Source: CAZCGA01 sp964498075 (lineage in GTDB: Bacteria; Desulfobacterota; Binatia; HRBIN30). Taken from it: 52,196 nucleotides of DNA. Location of the stretch: positions 1-52,196 of the forward strand of contig CAZCGA010000034.1 of the NCBI GenBank assembly GCA_964498075.1. The letters are read 5' to 3'. The notes beneath the pieces were generated by a model. That model saw nothing but the letters and a program-made list of their open reading frames with translations, was not told where the DNA came from and did not search any database. This document shows positions 16,616 to 24,174 of the stretch, in pieces. Position 1 is the first letter of the stretch. Each line of letters opens with the position of its first letter. The translations under genes were made by a program, and so were the position numbers.

Positions 16616-17485
16616 CTACGGGCACTTGTTGAAGTTGCCGAATGTCGCCAGGTAGGATCCGCTCAGCGTGAGGTGTCCGGCCGTTGGGTCGCTGACTTTC
16701 GTCAGAACGAATGTCGCATTCACAGTGTGCATACCGGGAGGCACGCGGTTCTTTACTTCGTTCAGCGAGATGAGAAAGGGGATCTCTCGATCAATGCAGC
16801 GGCTTCCGGGGCAGTCAGCGTCAGAGTCGCAGCGCCGTTGCGCGTCAGTGCCGCAGCGCGAGGTGACCCAGCCACAGGACCAGCCATATGGACAATCAAC
16901 GAACGAAAAGCAGGGCTCCCCTAGAGCGGGAGGGGAGCCGGAACCAATACACCGCGGGGGCGGGTTTACGCACGAACCTTTGCATAAGCCGCAAGAAGTT
17001 TCGCTGCGCTGTCCCTCGCACACCCCACTGGGGCCAGGGATGAAACGGGAGTAGGCGTCGTGGAATCCCACTGTTGAGTCAGGGATGCCGCTGCCGGGCA
17101 AAGATACGGTGACCGAGTCAAGTGTGAAGTCCTCCCTGGTCGGGTTGACAAAGGTCCCCACAACTCGAAAGAACGAGTCAAAGGGTTCGGTAGAGGTGGG
17201 AGAAGTACTAGGGCATTGACCTTGGATGAGGTCCACTTGCGTCTCACCCGTTACCTCCAGCGTAGTAGGAGGTGTGGGTACAGGCGTGGGACATCCCTTC
17301 AAGGCATTATTCACCGCCTTGAGCAATTCGTCTATGCCGACGGCGCCATCGCCATTGGCGTCGCCCACACACTGCGCGCTTGCTACAACGCCCTGGCCAG
17401 CCGCGCCTCCTGATACCGAGATCCCGAGCAGCCCGAGCGAGAACAGGAGTCCGAGCCAGAACCGACCGCTTCGCCTAGGTTCCAT
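16616..17485 (-). CDS. Secreted protein with dockerin-like calcium-binding loop
   Basis: 289 residues. A signal peptide (FWLGLLFSLGLLGISVSGGA) precedes CVGDANGDGAVGIDELLKAV, a DxNxDGxxxxxEL loop like dockerin or EF-hand repeats, here single. A Pro/Thr linker leads to a beta-rich domain interrupted by a Cys-rich stretch (CDSDADCPGSRC and neighbours) and ends with VNATFVLTKV. It is likely exported. Similar short CVGDxxGDG modules are, to my knowledge, frequent in Binatia-like genomes. Ligand unknown. Confidence 0.72.
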   Translation of the reverse strand: MEPRRSGRFWLGLLFSLGLLGISVSGGAAGQGVVASAQCVGDANGDGAVGIDELLKAVNNALKGCPTPVPTPPTTLEVTGETQVDLIQGQCPSTSPTSTEPFDSFFRVVGTFVNPTREDFTLDSVTVSLPGSGIPDSTVGFHDAYSRFIPGPSGVCEGQRSETSCGLCKGSCVNPPPRCIGSGSPPALGEPCFSFVDCPYGWSCGWVTSRCGTDAQRRCDSDADCPGSRCIDREIPFLISLNEVKNRVPPGMHTVNATFVLTKVSDPTAGHLTLSGSYLATFGNFNKCP

Positions 17486-17582
17486 GGGATTGCTTTCCCG
17501 CGCACCGTGATCTCACAGATGGACGCAAGGTGTCAAAGGCTTCGGTGCTGGGCGGTTTTGAGCCGCAGTGGGTGGAATTGAA

Positions 17583-18401
17583 ATGATCGTCAATTTGAGA
17601 GATACGTGCGCGACACCCACAGCGAACGGGAAGGCGCCTACCGTCGTGCGGTTGATCTATTCCGATGAAACAGGGGTTGGCTCAGAGGCTGACGATCCAC
17701 TCACCGTAGTGGCGGCTGTGCTGATTCATGCAGACGAGCAGTGGGGACCGATTGAAACGGCCATACGGGCCTTAGAGACGGATCTTGTACCACCTCGCCG
17801 GCATGGGCGCTATGAATTCAAGGCGTCGCGTCTGTTCAGGCGACGTAGGGTTGGCGACAACGGAGAGATTCTGCGGCGTTTTCTAGCCATCATTCGAGAA
17901 CACGAATTGCCGGTGAGTTACGGTGCCGTGCCGCGTGCTAGTATCGGGCCGTCTGTGCGGTCATTGTTCACGAGGCTCAGTGACGACGCCGCAGCGGCCG
18001 CCACTGCGGCGCAGGAGCTTCCACGGAACGTCCTACTGGGCCTCGCTCAGAATCTCGCCTTCGTCATGTGCGCGACGGTCGTTGATGAGGTCTTTTCGGC
18101 CAACTTCCCAAATGAACGGGGCTTGTGGATTGCTGACGAGAACCGTGTCACGACCGCCATGAAGGCCAGCATGCGCGAATATCAGAACTTCGTCGCTTCC
18201 GGGCTGGACTTCCCACTAAAGACTTTCGCGCACATTGTCGACACTGTGTATTTTGGGAAGTCCCATGAATCACGTGGATTGCAATTGGCGGACGCGTGCA
18301 ATTTCGTGATCAAGCAACACCTACTTGGGGATGCGGAGATCGGGGCCTTCTACTCGATCATTGAACCGTGCACAAACGGCATGGCCGCGCCAACTCGCTG
18401 A
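17583..18401 (+). CDS. DUF3800 family protein
   Basis: About 272 residues from ATG 17583 (a GTG at 17568 is in frame). The N-terminal LIYSDETGVG and the C-terminal GKSHESRGLQLADACNFVIK are the two signatures of DUF3800, whose acidic residues suggest an RNase H-like nuclease fold. These proteins are common on mobile elements and have been seen near defence genes, but the activity is not established. Here it is the most recognisable cargo of E2. Confidence 0.78.
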   Translation: MIVNLRDTCATPTANGKAPTVVRLIYSDETGVGSEADDPLTVVAAVLIHADEQWGPIETAIRALETDLVPPRRHGRYEFKASRLFRRRRVGDNGEILRRFLAIIREHELPVSYGAVPRASIGPSVRSLFTRLSDDAAAAATAAQELPRNVLLGLAQNLAFVMCATVVDEVFSANFPNERGLWIADENRVTTAMKASMREYQNFVASGLDFPLKTFAHIVDTVYFGKSHESRGLQLADACNFVIKQHLLGDAEIGAFYSIIEPCTNGMAAPTR

Positions 18402-18490
18402 TTGCCAGCGGGCAGACTGCTGACTGACATGCTGCCGTTGACCTGGGCGCACCGACGGTGTCACCATGAGCGTCAGAGGTTGGCGCCACA

Positions 18491-19075
18491 GTGGAACACC
18501 TATCGCTCTCGTTTGCGTTTCAGGCATTACGCACGGTGTCGGATGTTCTTGCTCGATTTCGGGGGCCAGTCATGCGCGTGAAATTGGTTTCCCTGGGAGA
18601 AATACCAAACCCCGATGCACTGTGTATAGTGCGCCCGGAAGGGATACGGATCCAAATATCTGCGTGGTTTGTGTTGGACAGCCACGAAAAAGATGATCTC
18701 GTTCTCTATGGCACCGAAATCGCCGCATGGAAACCCTGGTGGCGGTGGCGGAGATCGCAGCATCTACGCCTGATGACTCGTACGCTCACTATTCCTGGTA
18801 GCGAACCGCCAAGACTGCTCGAAGTCGGAGTAACGATACCCAAGCAGGCGTACGTTGAATGCGGTGCCGTTTACTCCGCTGTCTTCCCCGACAACGAATG
18901 TCCCACAGGCTCATATGAGGCGCGCGTGATTTTTCGTTTCAAGCGTTTCTTCGGTGTCCGGCATCGTTTGAAGAATCTCACTTTCCGATTTTCCGGCACC
19001 GAATCACCGTCAAACCGTCAGCTTGAAGGGATCAAGGCTCACTGCGGCGGACAGCCCATGTACGTCAGACCGTAA
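18491..19075 (+). CDS. Hypothetical 194-residue protein
   Basis: From GTG 18491 (MRVKLVSLG at 18572 is an alternative start). Beta-rich sequence with RVKLVSLGEIPNPDALCIVR, WKPWWRWRRSQHLRLM and VIFRFKRFFGVRHRLKNLTF. No signal peptide or known motif. It follows the DUF3800 gene on the same strand after about 90 bases and could be its partner. Confidence 0.5.
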   Translation: MEHLSLSFAFQALRTVSDVLARFRGPVMRVKLVSLGEIPNPDALCIVRPEGIRIQISAWFVLDSHEKDDLVLYGTEIAAWKPWWRWRRSQHLRLMTRTLTIPGSEPPRLLEVGVTIPKQAYVECGAVYSAVFPDNECPTGSYEARVIFRFKRFFGVRHRLKNLTFRFSGTESPSNRQLEGIKAHCGGQPMYVRP

Positions 19076-19224
19076 CCATCGGCGAACCACATGCAGCCTG
19101 TTCGGGTGTCCACGAGGTAGCGTCCGGTGACGTGGTAGCGACCGTTGCCCACAAACGCGTACAGCCACCAAGCCGCAAAGGCAACGGCCACTAGCGCGGC
19201 GACACCACGGGCGAGCCTACGCAT
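19039..19224 (-). CDS. 61-residue membrane or secreted small protein
   Basis: MRRLARGVAALVAVAFAAWW begins with a basic signal anchor; the exported tail is RYHVTGRYLVDTRTGCMWFA followed by DGYGLTYMGCPPQ, with two Cys. The pattern (R-Y-x-L-V-D-T-x-T-G-x-x-W) is found in many small phage and bacterial proteins of unknown function. Its 3' end overlaps the end of the convergent gene by 37 bases. Confidence 0.6.
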   Translation of the reverse strand: MRRLARGVAALVAVAFAAWWLYAFVGNGRYHVTGRYLVDTRTGCMWFADGYGLTYMGCPPQ

Positions 19225-19294
19225 GCCGCGCGGGTGATCCCGCGTCTTCCCCCCCGCGAGCCGGTGCGGCGCGAGCGGATCGCAGCCGCGAGCG

Positions 19295-19318
19295 TTTGAC
19301 AGCCGAGTTGACAGCCAC
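19295..19318 (+). repeat. 24-bp repeat, right copy in E2
   Basis: TTTGACAGCCGAG then TTGACAGCCAC; 23 of 24 bases match 16021-16044. It lies 105 bases before att copy 3. Confidence 0.7.
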
Positions 19319-19422
19319 GCGGATGGACAGCGGCGGAATCGGGCGACAGCGGCAGAAGCGCCAGGCTTGAATTTTCAACGAAACGCGACGCAATGGATGC
19401 AGCCGGACAGCGGCCATCGGAA

Positions 19423-19464
19423 CTCATAACCCGAAGGTCGGAGTTCAAATCCTCCCCCCGCAAC
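19423..19464 (+). repeat. att copy 3 (right junction of the array)
   Basis: CTCATAACCCGAAGG... continuing to CCCCGCAAC, with one G deleted in the T arm compared with copies 1 and 2. The 20 bases that follow match those after copy 1. A weak terminator-like stem and GTTTTC follow. This is probably the ancestral chromosomal flank. Confidence 0.85.
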
Positions 19465-19524
19465 TTCCGAAGGCCCTGTGATTCGAACGAATTGCGGGGC
19501 TTTCGTTTTCGTGGCGGAGGCTTC

Positions 19525-19735
19525 ATGGACTATCGAGGCAAGGTCGTGGTCATTCCGGGCGCTTCCTCCGGAATCGGCTACGACGTGGCGAAGGAGTTCG
19601 CGCGGCGCGGAGCACGATCGTGGGCGCGGCGCGGCGTGAAGAGATGCTGAAGCGCCTCGTCTCCGAGTGTCGGAGCCACTCGCCAGCGTCTTCGTATTTG
19701 TGCGGTGACCGTGCGGCCCTGCCCGCGAGCATCAC
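19525..19735 (+). pseudogene. 5' fragment of a short-chain dehydrogenase, frameshifted
   Basis: GGAGG precedes ATG 19525; MDYRGKVVVIPGASSGIGYD continues to VAKEFARRGA, the SDR nucleotide-binding N-terminus (GASSGIG). One missing base near 19613 shifts the frame to an early stop at 19650. The restored frame would read TIVGAARREEMLKRLVSECR. Only about 70 residues of a normal 250 remain before the Fic gene end. Confidence 0.75.
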
Positions 19736-20892
19736 GGTTCCGTCCCCTCGCTGAGAATGGCGAGGTACCGGGTGTACCCGAACACGCGGTTGCGTTTCTT
19801 GCCGGTGAGCTCGCGGGAGATCCCGAGCTCAGCCAGCAGCGACATCGCGTCGGACGCTGCGGGGAACGAGAGTCCAGCGCGTCTCCGGATCTCTTGGAGC
19901 GTCGTCAGAGGACGCTGCTTCAGCACGTCGTGCACCCTCAGCGCGGATCCCGCTGCGCGGCCGCGCGCCTGGATCCGGCCCGCGTCCTCCTCGAAGACGG
20001 CCACGAGCCGGCGCGCCGTCGACACCGCTCCCTGCGCCGTCTGCCGCATGCCCTCCAGGAAGAACTCGAGCCACGACTCCCATTCCCCTTCCGTTCGCAC
20101 CCGATCGAGGAGCCGGTAGTACTCCTCCCGGTTCTGCTTCAGATAGAGGCTGAGATAGAGCAGCGGCTGCCGCAGCATGCCCGCGTGGCAGAGCAAGAAG
20201 GTGATCAACAGCCGCCCCACGCGGCCGTTGCCGTCGAGGAACGGGTGGATCGTCTCGAACTGCACGTGGGACAGCGCGGCCCGGATGACGACGGGCAGCC
20301 GATCGTTCTCGGCGTGGAGGAAACGCTCGAGGTCCGACATGCAGTCCGCCACCGCGTGCGGCGGCGGGGGAACGAAGACGGCGTTTCCCGGCCGGCTCCC
20401 GCCGATCCAGTTCTGCGCTCGCCGGAACTCACCCGGGTCCTTCTCGCTGCCACGTCCGCGCGCCAGGAGCACACCGTGGATTTCGCGCAGAAGCCGGTTG
20501 CTGAGGGGGAAGCCTTCGCTCAGCCTTCGGAGGCCGTGCTCCATCGCGGCGACGTAGTTCGACACCTCCACCACATCGCCTTCGGGCACGCCCGGCGCTT
20601 CCTCCAGCTCGAAGAGCAGCAGGTCGGAGAGCGACGACTGCGTGCCTTCGATCTGCGAGGAGAGGACGGCCTCTTTGCGGACGTAGGAGTAGAGGAAGAG
20701 CCCGGTGTCGGGCAGGAGCGTCGAGAGACTGTCGAGACGCCCAAGGGCGAGGACGGCGTTCTCAAGGAGGTGCTGGAGGCGGCCGTCGAGGGCGAGCGGC
20801 GGGGCCGGCGGCAGCGGAGCGGGGATGAAGGCGCGGACCGTCTCGCCGCCCGCGGTCGTCAGCTCGTATCGACCCGTCTCGCCACGCTTCAT
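19732..20892 (-). CDS. Fic family protein (AMPylase-type) with N-terminal inhibitory motif
   Basis: 386 residues. The catalytic Fic motif HPFLDGNGRVGR is complete (His about 216), so transfer of a nucleotide or phosphate group onto a hydroxyl of a target protein is plausible. SSQIEG at 78-83 matches the (S/T)xxxE(G/N) inhibitory helix located N-terminal in the same chain (class II), so no separate antitoxin is required. The C-terminal region (LTTLQEIRRRAGLSFPAASD) is a winged-helix DNA-binding domain of the Fic/DUF4172-type proteins. The gene faces the broken SDR. Confidence 0.88.
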   Translation of the reverse strand: MKRGETGRYELTTAGGETVRAFIPAPLPPAPPLALDGRLQHLLENAVLALGRLDSLSTLLPDTGLFLYSYVRKEAVLSSQIEGTQSSLSDLLLFELEEAPGVPEGDVVEVSNYVAAMEHGLRRLSEGFPLSNRLLREIHGVLLARGRGSEKDPGEFRRAQNWIGGSRPGNAVFVPPPPHAVADCMSDLERFLHAENDRLPVVIRAALSHVQFETIHPFLDGNGRVGRLLITFLLCHAGMLRQPLLYLSLYLKQNREEYYRLLDRVRTEGEWESWLEFFLEGMRQTAQGAVSTARRLVAVFEEDAGRIQARGRAAGSALRVHDVLKQRPLTTLQEIRRRAGLSFPAASDAMSLLAELGISRELTGKKRNRVFGYTRYLAILSEGTEP

Positions 20893-21203
20893 CGCCCGGC
20901 CGCCTTGTTCAGGGAAGCTTCATTAGGTTCTACCCTATTCAGACTTGGCGATCTAAGGCTAAACAACGCACGCGGGTCGGGCAAGGGGCGTTCCCCAGAG
21001 ATCCGCGTCGGCCCCCACCCACTGCGCCTGCCCCGAACCCCCCCCAACTACTCCACGTCCCTGCCGGTGAGGACGTACTCGCAGTACAGGTCGCCGGCGA
21101 GCGGGTCGAAACCGTCGGTTTGCCCTAGGGCGCTGAAGATGAAAGTGTAGCGTTCCAGTTCGCCTCGCCTTCCAACAGCAAGGAGAGGCAGGAAGGGGCC
21201 TTC
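20893..21203. promoter_or_regulatory. Divergent intergenic region between fic and the carotenoid gene
   Basis: 311 bases. An AT-rich stretch at 20930-20965 includes TAGGTTCTACCCTA, a partial palindrome that could be an operator for the Fic protein's winged helix. The rest, including a C-rich run at 21040, shows no gene or clear structure. Confidence 0.3.
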
Positions 21204-22037
21204 ATGAATCTCGTGGCGGGTACGGTCATCGGGCGCTGGTACGTGACGTTGTTCGGCTTGGCCTTCCTCTACTTCGGCTGGCGCCTGCTCGGCTGGCGCA
21301 AGCTGCTGATCTACTCGCTGCTGTCGTTCGCGCTCGCAGCGCTGGCCGAGAACTCCTCGGTGCACTGGGGCATCCCCTACACCCACTATGCCTTCAATGA
21401 AGGCTTGCGGGGACACGAGCTGTGGCTGCTGGACGTGCCGTTGATGGTCCCGCTCAGCTACAGCTTCGTCATGTTCTTCGCCTTCACGGCGGCGCGCCTG
21501 GTGGCGTCGGGACCGTGGCGGACCGTCCCGCCGTCGCGCGCCGCGGCCTACGGCCTCGCCGTCGTGTTTGCCACGTGGTCGACGTGGACCCTCGATCCGG
21601 TCAGCCAACGTGGCGCCGCCTGGTACCTCGGCGATCTCTTCCACTACGCCCGCCCCGGCTTCTGGTTCGGCCTACCGCTGGGGAGCCAGGTCGGGTGGCT
21701 GTGCGTGAGTGCGCTACTGTGCGGGCTACTCGCCTATCTGACGCGAGACGAAGCGAACCGCGCCGTCGCCTCGGCGCGGCGCCATCCCCTGTTGCCGTGT
21801 CTGATCACGTTCGCGGTCGTGACCCTGCACGTCTCGATTGTGGCGCTGGTCATCGACGAGCCGACGCTCGGAGCGGCCGGCCTCATTATCTGGCTGCCCG
21901 CGGCCGCCGTCGCCGCGGTCCTCTGGCCACAGCTGCGCGCGGCGGAGGCCGGGCGTATGCCGGCGACGCTGGTTGAGCCGCGCCGCATCGAGCCGGGGCG
22001 GGGTGGTGCGGCGCGCTCCTCCCGGCCGGCCGCCTGA
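21204..22037 (+). CDS. Carotenoid biosynthesis membrane protein (CruF/DUF422-like)
   Basis: 277 residues with about seven transmembrane helices. Family signatures are PYTHYAFN after AENSSVHWG, the VPLMVPLSYS segment, LDPVSQRGAAWYLG and FGLPLGSQVGWL. The family includes carotenoid hydratases such as CruF and bisanhydrobacterioruberin hydratase, which add water to the psi end of C40/C50 carotenoids. GGAAGGGG precedes the ATG. No other carotenoid gene is near, so the substrate is unknown. The C-terminal 30 residues are low-complexity. Confidence 0.8.
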   Translation: MNLVAGTVIGRWYVTLFGLAFLYFGWRLLGWRKLLIYSLLSFALAALAENSSVHWGIPYTHYAFNEGLRGHELWLLDVPLMVPLSYSFVMFFAFTAARLVASGPWRTVPPSRAAAYGLAVVFATWSTWTLDPVSQRGAAWYLGDLFHYARPGFWFGLPLGSQVGWLCVSALLCGLLAYLTRDEANRAVASARRHPLLPCLITFAVVTLHVSIVALVIDEPTLGAAGLIIWLPAAAVAAVLWPQLRAAEAGRMPATLVEPRRIEPGRGGAARSSRPAA

Positions 22038-22052
22038 GCGCCGCGTCTCGGC

Positions 22053-23063
22053 TCAGCCCGCGTCGCCGATCTTGAAGGCGCGGCGGGCGCGCGTCTCCCA
22101 TTCATTGAGGGGAAGCTGGGCGCGCAGCTCTCGCACGCGCTCGAAGATGCCGCCGCCCTGCGCTTGCATGTCCGACCACTCGCTCGCGAACGTGCCGTCT
22201 TGAATCTCCCGCAGCACCGCACGCATGCGCGACTTGAGGTCGATGTCGGCGAACTTCGCGCTGCGCGTCACCGTACCGTACTGCGAGGTGTGCGAGTGAT
22301 AGTCCATCTGCTTGAGCATGCCCACCTCGAGGATCTTCTGGAACGAGTAGATCAGCTCGCCGGAGAGATAGAGCTCGAGGAGCACCGCCTCGGGCGGATA
22401 GCCGGCCTCAATGAGGGTCTCGATCGCGGACATCATGACCTGACCGAAGGCGGGCCCGAACGCTTGCTCGGTGAAGAGGTCGAGCGAAGCCTCGTCGTGC
22501 ATCGACATGAGCAGGCAGCCGGCGCGTGTCGTTCCCACCGCCTTGGCGAGTGCCAGCAGCCGGGCCATCCCCTGACCTGTGGCGTCCTGGTGCAACGCGA
22601 TGAATGAGGGAAACCCCTTGCCGGCCACCACGCAGTCTCGCACCCCCGGGCCGATCATGCGCGGGGCGATGAGGATGACGTCGACGTCCGCGGGCGGCAC
22701 GATCAGACCGAAGGCGATATTGTAGCCCGAAGCGAAGTCGAGCACCTTGCCCGCGCTCAAGTGCGGCTTGATCTGCTCCATGAACACGCGCGGCATCACC
22801 TCGTCGGGCACGAGCAGCAGGATCACTCCAGCACGCGCGCACGCCTCGGCAATCGCAAAGGTCGCGAAGCCGTCGGCCTCGGCTTGAGAGAAGGACGCGT
22901 CGGCGATGTTCCCGACGATCACGGACAGGCCGGCGTCGCGGATGTTGAGTGCCTGCGCCCGGCCCTGGTTGCCGTAGCCGACGACCGCCACGGTCGTGCC
23001 CGCGAGCGCCGAGAGATCGGCGTCCTGGTCGTAATAGATCTTGCTGGTGGTTACCTGCGACAT
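22053..23063 (-). CDS. Divergent ketol-acid reductoisomerase-like protein
   Basis: 336 residues, the length of class I KARI, with the NADP-binding start (VAVVGYGNQGRAQALNIRDA) and the helical C-terminal domain. Key positions differ from true IlvC: the catalytic His segment HGFxxH is SGYNIAFG, the Lys in APKxPGH is Arg in APRMIGPG, and the second metal-binding acidic pair (ECLHE) reads ELYLSGE with a two-residue insertion. The first pair (DLFTE) is kept. It probably retains dinucleotide binding but acts on another substrate. AGGAGGTGAGG precedes the ATG. It is downstream of the BKACE gene, 99 bases apart, in one operon. Confidence 0.85.
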   Translation of the reverse strand: MSQVTTSKIYYDQDADLSALAGTTVAVVGYGNQGRAQALNIRDAGLSVIVGNIADASFSQAEADGFATFAIAEACARAGVILLLVPDEVMPRVFMEQIKPHLSAGKVLDFASGYNIAFGLIVPPADVDVILIAPRMIGPGVRDCVVAGKGFPSFIALHQDATGQGMARLLALAKAVGTTRAGCLLMSMHDEASLDLFTEQAFGPAFGQVMMSAIETLIEAGYPPEAVLLELYLSGELIYSFQKILEVGMLKQMDYHSHTSQYGTVTRSAKFADIDLKSRMRAVLREIQDGTFASEWSDMQAQGGGIFERVRELRAQLPLNEWETRARRAFKIGDAG

Positions 23064-23162
23064 GTCCTCACCTCCTGGCGGCCTCTCATGCGAGCCCGCG
23101 TTGATCTACCACATCGTGGCGGTGGACGAAGCCGCTCCCTGCTTCGCACGGTTGCCTCTTGT

Positions 23163-24062
23163 TCAGGTCGGCAGACCGAAGCGACGCCGCACGTCGGCAG
23201 AGGAGGCGACGGAGCGGCCCGCTTCTTCGGCCCATCGGACTGCGCGCTCTACCAGAGCGCTGTTGCTGGCTGCGGGGTCGGCGGCCGGGTTGTCACCGAT
23301 CCCCACGCGGATGCCGCCGCCGCGTTCGAGCGCGTGTCGGCAGAGCCGTTCGACCAGCAACGGGTCGGCGAGCGCGTACGGCACCGCTACCCACTCGACG
23401 TCGAGATCGTGGGGTATCTGACTCAAGTGGAAGTCCAGTGCTTCCTCCGTGGGGAAGGGTCCCACCGCCCAGGCTCCCGAGAGGAAGATCTTCAGAAACA
23501 CGGGCTGGCGCAACCGGCCCGCTTGCGCGAGCAGTACCATCGTGCGGGTGAAGCCGACGTCGAAGGCGCCGAGACTCGGCACCATCCCGAGCCCATGGAT
23601 ACGATCGAGCGCCTCCAGCACGAAGGGCAGCGGGTTCGCCACCACGCCCTCAGTGCGGAGGAAATCGACGAGGTCGAAGTTCCGCCCCTCCTCGTTCCAG
23701 ACCACGATGCTCACCGACCCGATGTCGACCGGGGCGATCTCCAGGCCGTGGCGTGCGCGCAGCGCCCAGACGTGGCCGAGCCGCTCGTCGACGGACGCCG
23801 GGCCGAGCGGATAGCTGGGATAGGCGAGCACGCCCGCCGGTCGCATCAGGTCGAGCGCTTCGCCGTAGAGGGCTGCGTCGCCCAGCCGCTGCGCCCCGCT
23901 CACCGCGTCGCGCGCATGCCAGTGCACGACGGCGGCGCCCGCAGCGGCACAGCGGCGGGCGTCCTCGGCGCACTCGCGCGGCGAGTACGGGACGTGCGGC
24001 TGCTGGGCCCGCGTGGTGGCCTCGTTCAGTCCAACTTCAATGATGGCGGCGTCGCGGTCCAC
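23163..24062 (-). CDS. BKACE family enzyme (beta-keto acid cleavage, DUF849)
   Basis: 299 residues from GTG 24062, chosen because AGGGGAG lies at the right distance. Family motifs: GLNEATTRAQQPHVPYSP, AGAAVVHWHARD with the metal-binding His pair, and ending FGLPT. The family condenses a beta-keto acid with acetyl-CoA to give acetoacetate and a new acyl-CoA; the best-known member acts on 3-keto-5-aminohexanoate in lysine fermentation. The substrate cannot be told from sequence. The partner gene is the KARI-like protein, an uncommon combination. Confidence 0.85.
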   Translation of the reverse strand: MDRDAAIIEVGLNEATTRAQQPHVPYSPRECAEDARRCAAAGAAVVHWHARDAVSGAQRLGDAALYGEALDLMRPAGVLAYPSYPLGPASVDERLGHVWALRARHGLEIAPVDIGSVSIVVWNEEGRNFDLVDFLRTEGVVANPLPFVLEALDRIHGLGMVPSLGAFDVGFTRTMVLLAQAGRLRQPVFLKIFLSGAWAVGPFPTEEALDFHLSQIPHDLDVEWVAVPYALADPLLVERLCRHALERGGGIRVGIGDNPAADPAASNSALVERAVRWAEEAGRSVASSADVRRRFGLPT

Positions 24063-24174
24063 TGCTGCTCCCCTGTGTACTGCGGCGTCATGCCTCGCGC
24101 CAGCACTCCGATTCGCGATCCCCCTTTTGCGTGTGGCGCCGTCTGTGCTAACCGGGTGACGAAGGATAGGTACG

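Larger units (their letters stand above)
15908..19464. mobile_element. E2: tandem passenger segment bounded by att copies 2 and 3
   Basis: About 3.5 kb between two tRNA-fMet-derived att copies, with no intact recombinase and an integrase-tail relic at its left end. This is the structure of a cis-mobilisable element that accreted next to E1 and might be moved by its integrase. Whether it entered as a unit or is the decayed remains of an older island cannot be decided from sequence. Confidence 0.65.

Noticed and set aside
22053..23063. Annotation as functional IlvC
   Set aside because: Several catalytic and metal-binding positions differ from all true KARI motifs I know, and no ilvB, ilvN or ilvD is adjacent.
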